Shown here: positions 46,716 through 56,400 of the stretch, in pieces | How positions within the stretch are numbered: position 1 is the first letter of the stretch | Layout: every line of letters begins with the position of its first letter | NCBI RefSeq assembly: GCF_934330165.1 | Contig: NZ_CAKRGI010000004.1 | Coordinates: 1-64,000, forward strand | Source: an uncultured Mediterraneibacter sp. | GTDB lineage: Bacteria; Bacillota; Clostridia; Lachnospirales; Lachnospiraceae | DNA length: 64,000 bases | Direction: 5' to 3' | The notes under the pieces: model-generated | What the model was told of the DNA's origin: nothing | Databases searched by the model: none | What the model saw: only the letters and a program-made list of their open reading frames with translations | Program-made: the position numbers and the translations under genes

Positions 46716-47766
46716 ACTACGTTTAGAAAAAAGAGAATCAGTAAGTACGATTCGTATCGTACTTACGTCCATCCTTTTTACATTGATCGCATTTGCATTT
46801 TGTGGAATTATCATTGCATCAGTAGGGTTCAATCCGCTGGAAGTTTACGGGAAGATGCTCAATAAAGTATTCCTTTCAGGAAAAGGAATCCGCAAAATGA
46901 TCAATGCCAGCCTGCCACTGATGTTCTGCGGACTTGGTGTAGCACTGACGTTTAAAATGAATCTGAATAATATCGGTGCAGAAGGACAGTATGCCATGGG
47001 AGCGATTTTCGGTGGAGCTTTTGTACTTTACGGACCAGAGATCCGTGGAATAGGAGGAGGAATCATCCTGGCAGTGATGTGTTTCCTCGGAGGAGCATTC
47101 TGGGCCTTGCTCTGTGCGATCCCGAAAGCATACTGGAATGTAAATGAGAGTATTACAACTCTGATGCTCAACTACATTGCGTTGATCATCTTAAGTTACC
47201 TTGTTCTTGGTCCATGGAAAATGCCGGGACAGAATGTAGGTCAGACGAAGAGGATCCCGGTTGGACTTGAGATCCCTGAGATCAATGGAATCAGTGCCGG
47301 AATCATTCTTGGAATCGTGGCAGCGGTTGTAATCTTCCTTGCATATAAGTATACAACAGACGGATATCAGTTATCAGTGATCCGCAGCAGTCAGAATTCT
47401 GCAAGATATGCCGGAATCAATATTAAAAGAAATATCATTCTTGCACTGGTGATCAGTGGAGGACTTGCCGGACTTGCCGGCTATGTACAGTATGCGGGAG
47501 TTTCACACCGCATCATGGAGCAGATGCCGAACAATGCCGGATATACCGGAATCGTCATCGCTTATCTGAGCCGCCTGAATCCGTTGGTGATCGTGATCGT
47601 GTCAATTTTATTTGCGGGACTGCAGAACAGCAGTGCTACGGTGCAGATCCTGGGTGTGCCGACGCAGATCGCGACAATGATCCAGGGAGCAGTTATGATC
47701 TTTGTGATTGCGGGAGATTTCTTCCAGCGTTATAAGATTATTGTAAATAAGGAGGTGAAAGCATGA
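46705..47766 (+). CDS. Nucleoside-type ABC transporter permease 1
   Basis: A 353-residue BPD_transp_2 (BranchedChain/Rbs/Nup) permease with about nine to ten transmembrane helices. It contains the NLNNIGAEGQYAMGAI and NESITTLMLNY segments typical of the NupP/YufP type and the SSQNSARYAGIN cytoplasmic loop that contacts the ATPase. The start overlaps the ATPase gene by 11 nt, and its stop overlaps the next permease by four bases (ATGA). Confidence 0.9.
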   Translation: MRNKLRLEKRESVSTIRIVLTSILFTLIAFAFCGIIIASVGFNPLEVYGKMLNKVFLSGKGIRKMINASLPLMFCGLGVALTFKMNLNNIGAEGQYAMGAIFGGAFVLYGPEIRGIGGGIILAVMCFLGGAFWALLCAIPKAYWNVNESITTLMLNYIALIILSYLVLGPWKMPGQNVGQTKRIPVGLEIPEINGISAGIILGIVAAVVIFLAYKYTTDGYQLSVIRSSQNSARYAGINIKRNIILALVISGGLAGLAGYVQYAGVSHRIMEQMPNNAGYTGIVIAYLSRLNPLVIVIVSILFAGLQNSSATVQILGVPTQIATMIQGAVMIFVIAGDFFQRYKIIVNKEVKA

Positions 47767-48692
47767 TCGCATTAATCATTTCATTATGTTCGGGAGCAAT
47801 CGTCTATGCAGTTTCCGTTATGTATGCCGGGATCGGTGAAACCTTCTCAGAGCGTGCAGGTATCATGAATCTTGGCGTTGAAGGGGTGATGTTGATGGGA
47901 GCAGTCAGTGGTTATATCACTGCAGTTCACACACAGAATCTGTTTTTATCATTTCTGGTCGTGCTTTTGACCGGAGCTGCATTAGGCCTTGCATTTGCAT
48001 TCCTTACCGTAACGCTGCAGTCAGATCAGACTGTATGTGGTATGGCAATGCTGATCTTTGGAACAGGATTGAGTGGATTTATTGGAAAAGATGTTTCCGG
48101 TGTGGCTGCCAATCTGAAGTTTGAAAAGATTGCAATTCCTGTACTTTCTAAGATTCCTGTGCTTGGAGATATTTTCTTTAAACAGAATCTTCTGACATAT
48201 GCAATGTACTTTATCATTCCATTATCTATGTTCTATATTTACAGGACAAGATATGGACTGAAGCTGCGTGCGTTGGGTGAAAATCCGGCAGCATTGGACG
48301 CAGCGGGAGAAAATGTATTTGCGATGCGTTATGGTTATATCATCTTCGGATGCATGATGATGTCGATCAGCGGGGCGTGCGTTTCGCTGGCAAATACAAA
48401 CTTCTGGAACAGCGGAATGACAGCCGGAAAAGGCTGGATCGCATTTGCACTGGTTGCATTTTCATCCTGGAATCCGGTCATGCTGATGTGGGGAGCATTG
48501 CTCTTCGGATTTATCAGTTGTCTCGGAAGTAATCTGCAGATTTATCTGCCGTCTGTTCCAACGGAGGTATACAGTATGCTTCCGTACATTGCAACTGTGA
48601 TCGTATTTATACTTTCAACAGGAAACTTCAGAAAGAAGCATACCGCAGAGCCGGCAGCTCTTGCAAAACCTTATGATCGTGAAAGCCGGTAA
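47763..48692 (+). CDS. Nucleoside-type ABC transporter permease 2
   Basis: A 309-residue partner permease of the NupQ/YufQ type, about eight to nine helices, with the SERAGIMNLGVEGVMLMGAVSGY signature near the N-terminus and the LRALGENPAALDAAGENV coupling loop. Starts in an ATGA overlap with the first permease, so translation is coupled. Confidence 0.9.
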   Translation: MIALIISLCSGAIVYAVSVMYAGIGETFSERAGIMNLGVEGVMLMGAVSGYITAVHTQNLFLSFLVVLLTGAALGLAFAFLTVTLQSDQTVCGMAMLIFGTGLSGFIGKDVSGVAANLKFEKIAIPVLSKIPVLGDIFFKQNLLTYAMYFIIPLSMFYIYRTRYGLKLRALGENPAALDAAGENVFAMRYGYIIFGCMMMSISGACVSLANTNFWNSGMTAGKGWIAFALVAFSSWNPVMLMWGALLFGFISCLGSNLQIYLPSVPTEVYSMLPYIATVIVFILSTGNFRKKHTAEPAALAKPYDRESR

Positions 48693-48750
48693 AAAGATCT
48701 GAAAAGAAAAATAAAAAGATTGATAAAAACCGGAAAAAGAGGAGGACAAA

Positions 48751-49887
48751 ATGAAAAAGAAATTACTTAGCTTATTAATGGTAACAGCTCTGACAGCAAG
48801 TCTTGTGGCAGGATGTGGATCTAACGGAGATTCAAAAGATAAATCATCCGGTTCAGACAGAGAAACCAAAGATGTATCGGAGCTGGTGATCGGTGAGATC
48901 GAATATTCCGTTATTGATGATGGCGGCTGGGCTCAGTCTATGCATGAAGGTCTTGTAAAAGCCTGTGAGGATCTTGGAATCGATACAAAGACAAATCTTC
49001 TGACAATGGAAGAGATCTCAGAGGAAGATACATCCCTGATCGAGTCTACAGTGGAAGAGCTTGTAGATGAAGGTGCAGACATTATCTTCGGATGTTCTGC
49101 GGGATATTCGGCAATCCTTGCAGAGCTTCAGCAGGAATACCCGGATGTTATCTTTGCACAGCAGAGTAACGATGTTTATGATAACATCATTGAGTTCCAG
49201 ATCCGTGGATATGAGGGAGATTTCCTGACAGGTTACTTATCAGCACTGATGAATGAAGGATCTAATCAGCTTGGCTTCTGTGCAAGTATGGATGAAGCAT
49301 CTGTCCGTACAGCAATCAATGCCTATGCACTTGGTGCAAAATATGCAAATCCGGATGCCAAAGTTCAGGTACTCTGGGCTGACAGTTGGTATGATCTTGA
49401 TGTAGAATCTCAGAATGCCAAGACACTGATCGACAATGGAATCAAATATATGGGAATGGAAGCTTCTTCACCTGCTGTTCCGCAGACCTGTGAAGAGAAT
49501 GGTGCATTCTGTATCGGTTATAACGTAGATATGCAGGCATCAGCTCCGAAGGCAGTTCTTACATCTTTTGTATGGAACTGGGCTCCGATCTTTGAAGATA
49601 TCATGAAAAAGACAGCAGATGGAACAATCGATATTTCAGCGAACTATTATGAAGGAGGCGAGTGTGCTGCACTGGCTCCGTTCAATAAAGACCTTGTTCC
49701 ACAGGAAATCCAGGATAAAGTTGCAGCACTCCGTGAGAAGATCAACAATGGTGACGTACAGGTTTATGCCGGAGAACTGAAAGACGATCAGGGAAATGTA
49801 CTTGTAAAAGACGGAGAAGTAATGTCTGATGATGATATCCTTGCACAGGACTTCTTTGTAGATAATGTCATCGGTGGAAAGAAATAA
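48751..49887 (+). CDS. BMP-family nucleoside-binding lipoprotein
   Basis: A 378-residue substrate-binding protein with a type II signal peptide: KKK, a hydrophobic stretch, and lipobox LVAGC with the lipidated cysteine at C22. The mature part is the Bmp (PnrA-like) fold, with GWAQSMHEGL and the EGDFLTGYLSALM segment. PnrA relatives bind purine nucleosides. The gene comes last in the order ATPase, permease, permease, binding protein. Confidence 0.9.
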   Translation: MKKKLLSLLMVTALTASLVAGCGSNGDSKDKSSGSDRETKDVSELVIGEIEYSVIDDGGWAQSMHEGLVKACEDLGIDTKTNLLTMEEISEEDTSLIESTVEELVDEGADIIFGCSAGYSAILAELQQEYPDVIFAQQSNDVYDNIIEFQIRGYEGDFLTGYLSALMNEGSNQLGFCASMDEASVRTAINAYALGAKYANPDAKVQVLWADSWYDLDVESQNAKTLIDNGIKYMGMEASSPAVPQTCEENGAFCIGYNVDMQASAPKAVLTSFVWNWAPIFEDIMKKTADGTIDISANYYEGGECAALAPFNKDLVPQEIQDKVAALREKINNGDVQVYAGELKDDQGNVLVKDGEVMSDDDILAQDFFVDNVIGGKK

Positions 49888-49961
49888 TAATTCCCAGGCG
49901 GATGTTTAAGAAGAAACAGCGTCAGAATAAAAGACTGAAAAAATCAGAAAAGGTCAGAAAA

Positions 49962-50001
49962 TCAAAGGGCAGACGGTTCGACTGGATCGTCTGCCCTTTG
50001 A
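49962..50001. terminator. Perfect 14-bp hairpin after the transporter operon
   Basis: TCAAAGGGCAGACG (49962-49975) and CGTCTGCCCTTTGA (49988-50001) are perfect inverted copies. T runs are short on both sides, so it may be a weak terminator or an mRNA end protector. Confidence 0.55.
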
Positions 50002-50160
50002 CTATCAGAATATGCAGAGATGCTGGTAAAGGATCCGTTCGAGATCTCTCTGAAAGAAGTCTTGGAGATTTGACTACCAGAATATGCAGAGATGCCGATA
50101 AAGGAAAGAGTCTCTGTTTTGTCGGGGATACACATCAGAGATTCAGCAGGTCTTTTTAGC
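49997..50160 (+). repeat. Two similar hairpin-forming repeats
   Basis: A segment starting TTTGACTA-C/T-CAGAATATGC occurs at 49997 and again at 50069, 72 bp apart, with the first ~36 bases nearly identical. Each copy contains CAGAGA pairing with a downstream TCTCTG. The frame through both copies is open but lacks a convincing ribosome site, so I treat it as non-coding. Confidence 0.5.
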
Positions 50161-50215
50161 AAATTGTAGATATAATTCAAAAAAAATATTTTTTTGAAAA
50201 AAATAAAAAAAGTGC

Positions 50216-50244
50216 TTGCATTCCTGACAGAACTATTATATAAT
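50216..50244 (+). promoter_or_regulatory. tRNA-Lys promoter
   Basis: TTGCAT (50216-50221) and TATAAT (50239-50244), 17-bp spacing, again with an A-rich upstream tract as for tRNA-Glu. Confidence 0.8.
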
Positions 50245-50283
50245 AACTCTTGTCTTAAGGAAAGGACATACAACTTAAGAGAA

Positions 50284-50356
50284 GCGCGATTAGCTCAGTT
50301 GGTAGAGCACCTGACTCTTAATCAGGGTGTCCAGGGTTCGAACCCCTGATCGCGCA
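50284..50356 (+). tRNA. tRNA-Lys (anticodon CTT)
   Basis: A 73-nt cloverleaf: acceptor GCGCGAT/ATCGCGC, D arm with GGTAGAGC, anticodon loop CTCTTAA giving CTT, five-base variable loop, T arm CAGGG-TTCGAAC-CCCTG, discriminator A. CCA is not encoded. Confidence 0.96.
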
Positions 50357-50362
50357 CTAGTG

Positions 50363-50409
50363 ATCATCGTTTTTGCAGACGTAGGAGCTGTGGGGACGGT
50401 GATTTTTTT
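50363..50409 (+). terminator. tRNA-Lys terminator
   Basis: ATCATCG (50363-50369) pairs with CGGTGAT (50397-50403), with one G-U pair, followed by a T run. Confidence 0.55.
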
Positions 50410-50457
50410 AATCATAAAAAATTATTTTTGGAATACAGAAGAGCAAGGAGAAAAATT

Positions 50458-50727
50458 ATGTATTTTGTACCGGATGGCACGAAAGAGTGCGGTTATTATG
50501 AATGTAAAAAGTGTGGTTATCGTTTTCTGTCTTTGCAGACGATGAAAAAGATTGCGTGTCCTGATTGTGAGTCAGAGATTGATTATGAAATCGGACCGGA
50601 TGAATCAATGGAAAATGTCATTGATACAGCAGAATTGCTGGAGAAGATCGAAGGAGAAGAAGAGGTTGAAAAGATGGATACCCTTTTAAGCCTTGCGATC
50701 ACCGGAGGGGATGAAAGCTGGATTTAA
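50458..50727 (+). CDS. Small zinc-ribbon-like protein
   Basis: An 89-residue protein with cysteines C11, C16, C19, C34 and C37; the CKKC and CPDC pairs look like a rubredoxin/zinc-ribbon knuckle. The C-terminal half is acidic and helical. AAGGAG is 7 nt before the ATG. It ends inside the dyad that precedes the MerR gene. No family recognised; zinc binding is inferred from spacing alone. Confidence 0.65.
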   Translation: MYFVPDGTKECGYYECKKCGYRFLSLQTMKKIACPDCESEIDYEIGPDESMENVIDTAELLEKIEGEEEVEKMDTLLSLAITGGDESWI

Positions 50728-50749
50728 ACTCTCATGTTACATTAGAGTT
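50727..50749. promoter_or_regulatory. MerR-type dyad operator at the regulator's own promoter
   Basis: AACTCT-C-ATGT-T-ACAT-T-AGAGTT is a near-perfect 23-bp palindrome. It matches the dyad at 51686-51708. It covers the likely -35 (TTACAT, 50737-50742) of a promoter whose -10 is TATACA at 50760-50765, which fits autorepression. Confidence 0.65.
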
Positions 50750-50803
50750 CCTGATGAGTTATACATAAGCTAAAAAGAGTATGAGGATTTTCAGGAGGCA
50801 GAA

Positions 50804-51655
50804 ATGGACGAAAAAAGGACAGGGTATATCAGCATCGGAGAGATGGCGAAGATGAACCGGACAACTGTGCCGACATTGAGGCTGTATGACTCAATGAAGC
50901 TGCTTACCCCATGTTATGTGGATGAAAAGACGCATTATCGGTATTATGATATCAAGCAGAATGCCAGATTGGACATGATTCAGTATATGAAAGAGCTGGG
51001 AATAGAATTAAAAGAGATTAAGAGTATCCTTGACCGGAAAGATCTGGATCTGATAGAAGATGTACTGAGGCAGAAAAGAGAGCAGACACTGCAGGAGATG
51101 GAGGAGCTGAAATTTAAAATGGAGGCGATCGACCGGACTGTGGCATCGATCAAGCGTTACAAAAAATCCCCTGCAAGTGGAACTATTACGTTGGAGTACA
51201 TTCCGGATCGTACCATTTATTCCATGACGGTGGATAAGAATTTTTATGATTACAATATTGATACATACGAACTGATTCTGAAGCAACTGAAAAATAAGCT
51301 GATGGAATGCGATATTCCACAGGTCTACTATTGTAATGCGGGAACGTTGATGAGCCGGAGAAGGTTTGAAGAGCAGATTTTTTATTCTAATGAGATTTTT
51401 ATTTTCGTAGATGATAATTTTCCGCTTCAGGACAGGGTACAGAAGATTGAAAATGGAATGTATGCATGTATTTATACGGAAGATTTTGATGAAGAACAGG
51501 AGTGTGCTGCAAGGCTGTTGGAATATTGTAAAAAGAACCACTATGAAATCTGTGGAGATTATATCTGTGAAGAGATCATGGAAATGCATATTTTTAATGA
51601 ACGGAAAAGAGCCATGTATTTGCGGCTCCAGATTCCTGTAAAAATGAACAAATAA
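50804..51655 (+). CDS. MerR-family regulator with effector-binding domain
   Basis: A 283-residue regulator: winged HTH (YISIGEMAKMNRTTVPTLRLYD, then THYRYYDIKQ) at 8-55, a dimerisation coiled coil (to about 125), and a C-terminal GyrI-like effector domain as in BmrR/Mta (about 130-283). MerR proteins bend DNA between boxes spaced 19-20 bp. A matching 19-bp-spaced promoter lies just after this gene. AGGAGG precedes the ATG. Confidence 0.88.
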   Translation: MDEKRTGYISIGEMAKMNRTTVPTLRLYDSMKLLTPCYVDEKTHYRYYDIKQNARLDMIQYMKELGIELKEIKSILDRKDLDLIEDVLRQKREQTLQEMEELKFKMEAIDRTVASIKRYKKSPASGTITLEYIPDRTIYSMTVDKNFYDYNIDTYELILKQLKNKLMECDIPQVYYCNAGTLMSRRRFEEQIFYSNEIFIFVDDNFPLQDRVQKIENGMYACIYTEDFDEEQECAARLLEYCKKNHYEICGDYICEEIMEMHIFNERKRAMYLRLQIPVKMNK

Positions 51656-51683
51656 TTTGTCGGATTTCTGTGACAAAAGATGA

Positions 51684-51714
51684 TTGACTCTCAAGTTACT
51701 TTAGACTTTATACT
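51684..51714 (+). promoter_or_regulatory. MerR-regulated promoter (19-bp spacer)
   Basis: TTGACT (51684-51689) and TATACT (51709-51714) are separated by 19 bp, the over-long spacing that MerR activators compensate. The spacer holds the dyad GACTCT-C-AAGT-T-ACTT-T-AGACTT (51686-51708), matching the site upstream of the regulator gene. Confidence 0.7.
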
Positions 51715-51845
51715 GAACTTAGATAAAAATTTAACAAATGAAAAGGAAGATAAAAAGAATTTGTTAAGACAGAAACTGGTATTTTGGTACTGCTTGATCC
51801 GGTGTCTGTCAGGGCGATGAAAGCAGTACAGAGAGGAAGGTCAGT

Positions 51846-52871
51846 ATGGAGAAAATTAAAGTAATTCAGTATGGATGCGGCAAGATGAGTAAGTATACAT
51901 TACGTTATCTTTATGAAACCGGATGCCAGATCGTTGGTGCGATTGACTGTAATCCTGCAATCGTCGGAATGGACATTGGTGATTATGCAGGGCTGGGTGT
52001 AAAGACCGGAATCTTGATAAGTGATAATGCCGATGAAGTTCTGGACAATACAGATGCAGACATTGCAGTTGTTACTTTATTTAGTCTTGTAAGTGAATGT
52101 TTCCCTCACTATATGAAGTGCCTGAGCAGAGGAATCAGCGTTATCACAACTTGTGAGGAGGCAACTTACTGTTGGACGACAGATCCTGTCAGAGCGAATA
52201 TTCTGGATGTGACGGCGAAAGAGAATGGCTGTACATTTGTCGGAAGTGGTATGGAAGATATTTTCTGGGTAAATATGGTTGGCATGGTAGCCGGTGGATG
52301 CCATAAGATCGAGAAGATTGAAGGTGCAGTAAGTTATAATGTAGAGGATTATGGACTGGCACTTGCCAAAGCACATGGTGTAGGTCTGACGCCGGAAGAG
52401 TTTGAAAAGCAGATTGCACATCCGGAAGAGATAGAGCCATCTTATGTATGGAATTCCAATGAGGCACTTGCTTCAAAGATGGGATGGACGATCAAGAGCC
52501 AGACGCAGAAATGCGTGCCATATTTTCATGATACAGATCTGTATTCATCTACTTTGGATGCAACGATTCCAAAGGGAAATTGCATCGGTATGGCAGCAGT
52601 TGTTACAACAGAGACATTCCAGGGACCGGTCATTGAGACGCAGTGTATTGGAAAGGTATATGGGGCAGACGATGGAGATATGTGTGACTGGAAGATTACG
52701 GGAGAACCGGATACGGAGTTCCATGTTGTAAAACCGGCAACAGTCGAGCATACATGTGCAACGATTGTCAACAGAATTCCGGCAGTGCTTCTTGCTCCGG
52801 CAGGATTGGTAACGTTGGATCAACTGGAAGAAATTGCATATCCGACCTATCCGATGGAATTTTATCTGTAG
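51846..52871 (+). CDS. Dihydrodipicolinate-reductase-like dehydrogenase
   Basis: A 341-residue NAD(P)-binding protein with an N-terminal Rossmann fold ([17 protein letters not shown]) related to dihydrodipicolinate reductase and to 2,4-diaminopentanoate dehydrogenase of clostridial ornithine breakdown. It keeps TCEEATY and the [14 protein letters not shown] segment. The neighbouring genes give no pathway, so the substrate is open. The promoter with 19-bp spacing lies about 130 nt upstream and is likely controlled by the adjacent MerR protein. AGAGAGGAAGG precedes the ATG. Confidence 0.8.
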   Translation: MEKIKVIQYGCGKMSKYTLRYLYETGCQIVGAIDCNPAIVGMDIGDYAGLGVKTGILISDNADEVLDNTDADIAVVTLFSLVSECFPHYMKCLSRGISVITTCEEATYCWTTDPVRANILDVTAKENGCTFVGSGMEDIFWVNMVGMVAGGCHKIEKIEGAVSYNVEDYGLALAKAHGVGLTPEEFEKQIAHPEEIEPSYVWNSNEALASKMGWTIKSQTQKCVPYFHDTDLYSSTLDATIPKGNCIGMAAVVTTETFQGPVIETQCIGKVYGADDGDMCDWKITGEPDTEFHVVKPATVEHTCATIVNRIPAVLLAPAGLVTLDQLEEIAYPTYPMEFYL

Positions 52872-52930
52872 TTCTATACAGACCGTATTCTATAGATGAA
52901 AAGAATAGAAAGAAAATAAGATTAAAAATG

Positions 52931-52961
52931 AGATCCTGCTTTTTTAAGCAGGGTCTTTTTG
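52931..52961 (+). terminator. Terminator of the dehydrogenase gene
   Basis: AGATCCTGCTT pairs with AAGCAGGGTCT, followed by T5. Confidence 0.8.
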
Positions 52962-53277
52962 CTACCTATTGCGAGATTCCTGCATAATATCTAAGTAAAT
53001 ATAAAGTGATGCAGGGAGAGAAAGGCGAAAAATCTGATCCTGAGTTACTGTTCAGTGAACAGTAACCATAAAATCAATTATCATGCAGAAGGGAACTTTA
53101 TTGTACAGCATTTGTTGTAAAATAAGGACGGAAACAGCAGAATGGTAGCAGGAATCTTTTCACGGTTGATATAAAAGAGACGTTTATGATAAAATAAAAA
53201 AGTGGTGATAAGATTTTTGAACGATTTTCTTTCAGGGATTTTATTGCCTTTTTTAGTAAGTGAAAATAAAATGGATA
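52962..53277. other. Gene-free region before the CRISPR locus
   Basis: About 315 bp with no supported gene. It contains an inverted repeat CCTGCAT / ATGCAGG near 52979-53015 and a 23-base palindrome (GTTACTGTTCA-G-TGAACAGTAAC, 53044-53066) without a loop. The rest is AT-rich. Apparent frames here lack ribosome sites or run through the tracrRNA. Confidence 0.5.
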
Positions 53278-53386
53278 AAAAAAGAGCCTGTCTAGCAGGC
53301 TCATCCACACTCTGTGGGTCACATATGTGACGATTTGAAAAAATTCTTATTTGAACTTATGATGTAAATTAGTATGGTACTAACAC
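53278..53386 (-). ncRNA. tracrRNA of the type II-A CRISPR system
   Basis: About 109 nt on the minus strand, opposite to cas9. The 5' anti-repeat contains GTACCATAC and TTTACATCAT, complementary to the array repeat, then AAGT and TCAAAT: lower stem, bulge and upper stem as in the SpCas9 guide duplex. After the nexus-like segment come hairpins GTCACATATGTGAC and CCACA-GAG-TGTGG, then the terminator GAGCCTGC-TAGA-CAGGCTC followed by T7. A consensus promoter lies directly upstream. Confidence 0.9.
53335..53363 (+). promoter_or_regulatory. Predicted cas operon promoter inside the tracrRNA gene
   Basis: TTGAAA (53335-53340) and TATGAT (53358-53363) with 17-bp spacing, reading toward cas9. It is the best plus-strand promoter upstream of cas9 and lies fully within the tracrRNA gene, so the cas mRNA leader would begin with sequence antisense to the tracrRNA 5' end. 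Confidence 0.55.
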
Positions 53387-53392
53387 AACTTT

Positions 53393-53421
53393 AGTATAAG
53401 AGTGAAAAAGATAAATGTCAA
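53393..53421 (-). promoter_or_regulatory. tracrRNA promoter
   Basis: On the minus strand TTGACA (53416-53421) and TATACT (53393-53398) with 17-bp spacing. The predicted start near 53386 begins GTGTTAGTACC. Confidence 0.85.
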
Positions 53422-53496
53422 TAGTTAGATTAAAGAAAAGAGTGCAAAGAAAAGAAACCAAAGAAAAGAAAGAAAAAGGAACGAAGGAGGATGTTT

Positions 53497-56400
53497 GTGG
53501 GAAAAGGGTATTATGTAGGGCTTGATATGGGAACTGGATCTGTTGGATGGGCTGTAACAGATGAAAGCTATCAGATCCTCAGACGTCACGGAAAAGCAAT
53601 GTGGGGTGTAAGACTTTTTGAAAGTGCTAAGACTGCGGAAGAGAGGAGAATGTTCAGAACAGGAAGAAGAAGACTGGACAGACGGGGCTGGCGGATCGAA
53701 ATTTTGCAGGAACTTTTTGCAGAGGAGATCAGCCGGGTTGATCCTGGATTCTTTCTGAGAATGAAAGAGAGTAAATATTATCCGGAAGATAAAAGAGATA
53801 TAGAGGGAAATTGCCCGGAACTTCCGTATACGCTTTTTGTGGACAAGACTTTTACGGACAAGGATTTTCATAAAAAGTATCCGACAATTTATCATTTAAG
53901 AAAGATGCTGATGGAGACGGAAGATACTTTGGATATACGACTTGTGTATCTGGCACTGCATCATATGATGAAGCATCGGGGACATTTTCTTCTTTCCGGT
54001 GATATCAGTCAGGTCACGGAATTTAAAAATACATTCAATCAGTTTATTGAGAATATCAGAAATGAAGAGATGGATTTTGAGATTGAACTGGATGAAAGTG
54101 CGGTTCAGATGATTGAGGAAACGTTAAAAGATAAAAATCTTACCCGTTCAGCGAAAAAGTCGAAACTGGTAAAAGGATTAAATGCAAAAAATGTCCGGGA
54201 TAAAGCGTTTTTGACATTACTTTCAGGTGGAACAGTAAAACTGAGTGATCTGTTTGGAATGGAAGAACTGAATGAAGGAGAGAGGCCAAAGATTTCTTTT
54301 GCGGATAATGGATATGAGGAATATGCGGCTGTCATTGAAATGGAACTTGGTGAGCTGTACTATATCGTGGAGTCTGCAAAAGCCGTGTATGACTGGGCGA
54401 TTCTTTCAGATATTTTGGGAGGAAGTACGTCTATTTCTGATGCGAAAGTCAGAGCGTATGAAAAGCACAAAGCAGATCTGAAGTATTTGAAAGCTGTCGT
54501 AAAAGAGTATTTTCCGAAAGAAGTTTATAATGCTGTATTTGTGGAAAGTTCGGATAAGTTGAACAATTATCCGGCGTATATTGGCATGACGAAGAAGAAC
54601 GGAAAAAAGGTATCGCTTGAGGGGAAACGGTGCAGCAGGGAAGAATTTATGGATTTCTTGAAAAAGAATATTGTTGTAAAGCTGCCGGATGAAGAAGCTA
54701 AAATGTATCTGCAAAGTGAGCTTGAAAAGGATGCTTTTCTGCCAAAGCAGGTAAATAAGGATAATGGTGTTATTCCGTACCAGGTGCATAAATATGAACT
54801 GAAGAAGATTTTAGATAATCTGGGCGATAAAATTCCATTTTTAAAAGAAAATGCAGAAAAAATAGAAAAATTATTTAGTTTCAGGATTCCATATTATGTG
54901 GGACCACTTAGGACAGGCAATGGAGAAAATTCCAAATTTGCGTGGGCAGAGCGAAAAAGTACTGAGAAAATCTATCCGTGGAATTTTGAAAATGTAATTG
55001 ATGTGGAGCAGAGTGCAGAAAATTTTATCCGTCGTATGACGAATAAATGCACTTATCTGATCGGAGAAGATGTATTGCCGAAAGATTCATTGCTTTATAG
55101 TAAATTTATGGTTCTGAACGAGTTAAATAATCTTCGGCTGGATGGACAGAAAATATCTGTAGAATTGAAGCAGAAGATTTATAGAGACGTTTTTTGCAGA
55201 AGCCGTAAAGTGACTCAGAAAAAACTGAAATCTTATCTGATCAGAGAGGGAATCGCCGGGAAAAATGTAGAACTGACGGGGATAGATGGAGATTTTAAAG
55301 GCTCATTGACAGCGTATCATGATTTTAAAGAAAAGCTGACAGATGTGGAACTTACGCAGAAAGAAAAAGAAGAGATCATATTAAATATTGTGCTGTTTGG
55401 TGATGATAAGAAGCTTTTAAAGCAAAGACTAAAGAAAAAATTTCCGCAACTTACCGAAAAGCAGATTAATACAGTCACTGCACTTTCATATAAAGGATGG
55501 GGAAGATTGTCAAAAAAACTATTGGAAGAAGTGACTGTGCCTGCACCGGAAACGGGAGAGGTATGGAATATCATAACGGCATTGTGGGAGACGAATGATA
55601 ATTTCATGCAACTGTTGAGCAAAGAATATCAATTTTCCGACAGGATAGAGGAGTTTAATGAGGAAAAGGCGGATCCGGAAGTGTCGTATCAGACAATAGA
55701 AGATCTGTATGTTTCACCTGCTGTGAAAAGACAGATCTGGCAGACATTACAGATCATTCAGGAAATTGAAAAAGTTATGGGAGAAAAGCCCAAAAGAGTC
55801 TTTGTTGAGATGGCAAGAGAAAAGCAGGAAAATAAGAGGACGGAATCAAGAAAAAAGACGCTGTCAGATCTGTACAAAAAATGTAAAAAGGAAGAGCCGG
55901 AATGGATAGAAGCTTTATGTACAAGTCTTGAGAAGCATGAAGAACACCAGTTAAGAAGTGATAAATTATATTTATATTATACACAGAAAGGCAGATGTAT
56001 GTATTCCGGTGAGCCGATCGATCTGGAAGATTTATGGGATAATACAAAGTATGATATTGATCATATTTACCCACAGTCTAAAACGATGGATGATAGTCTG
56101 AAGAACCGGGTACTGGTAAAAAAAGAATACAATGCGAAAAAATCAGATACTTATCCGATCGCAGCAGACATTCAAAAGAAAATGATGCCATTTTGGAAAT
56201 CCCTTTTGACAGGAGGATTTATTCCAAAAGAAAAATATGACCGCCTGGTTCGGAATAATCCTCTGGATGCCAATGAACTGGCAGGATTTATTGAGCGTCA
56301 GATCGTTGAAACGCGACAGAGTACAAAAGCTGTTGCTGAAATTTTAAAGAAAATTCTTCCTGATACGGAAATTGTTTATGTGAAGGCAAAGACAGTTTCA

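Noticed and set aside
49902..50159. An 85-codon open frame with two TxRICRDAxKG segments
   Set aside because: The resemblance between segments comes from the 72-bp DNA repeat (a multiple of three). The start lacks a convincing ribosome site and the region folds into hairpins.
53081..53322. Minus-strand open frames of about 75 codons before cas9
   Set aside because: They run through the tracrRNA gene and its terminator and have no ribosome site.
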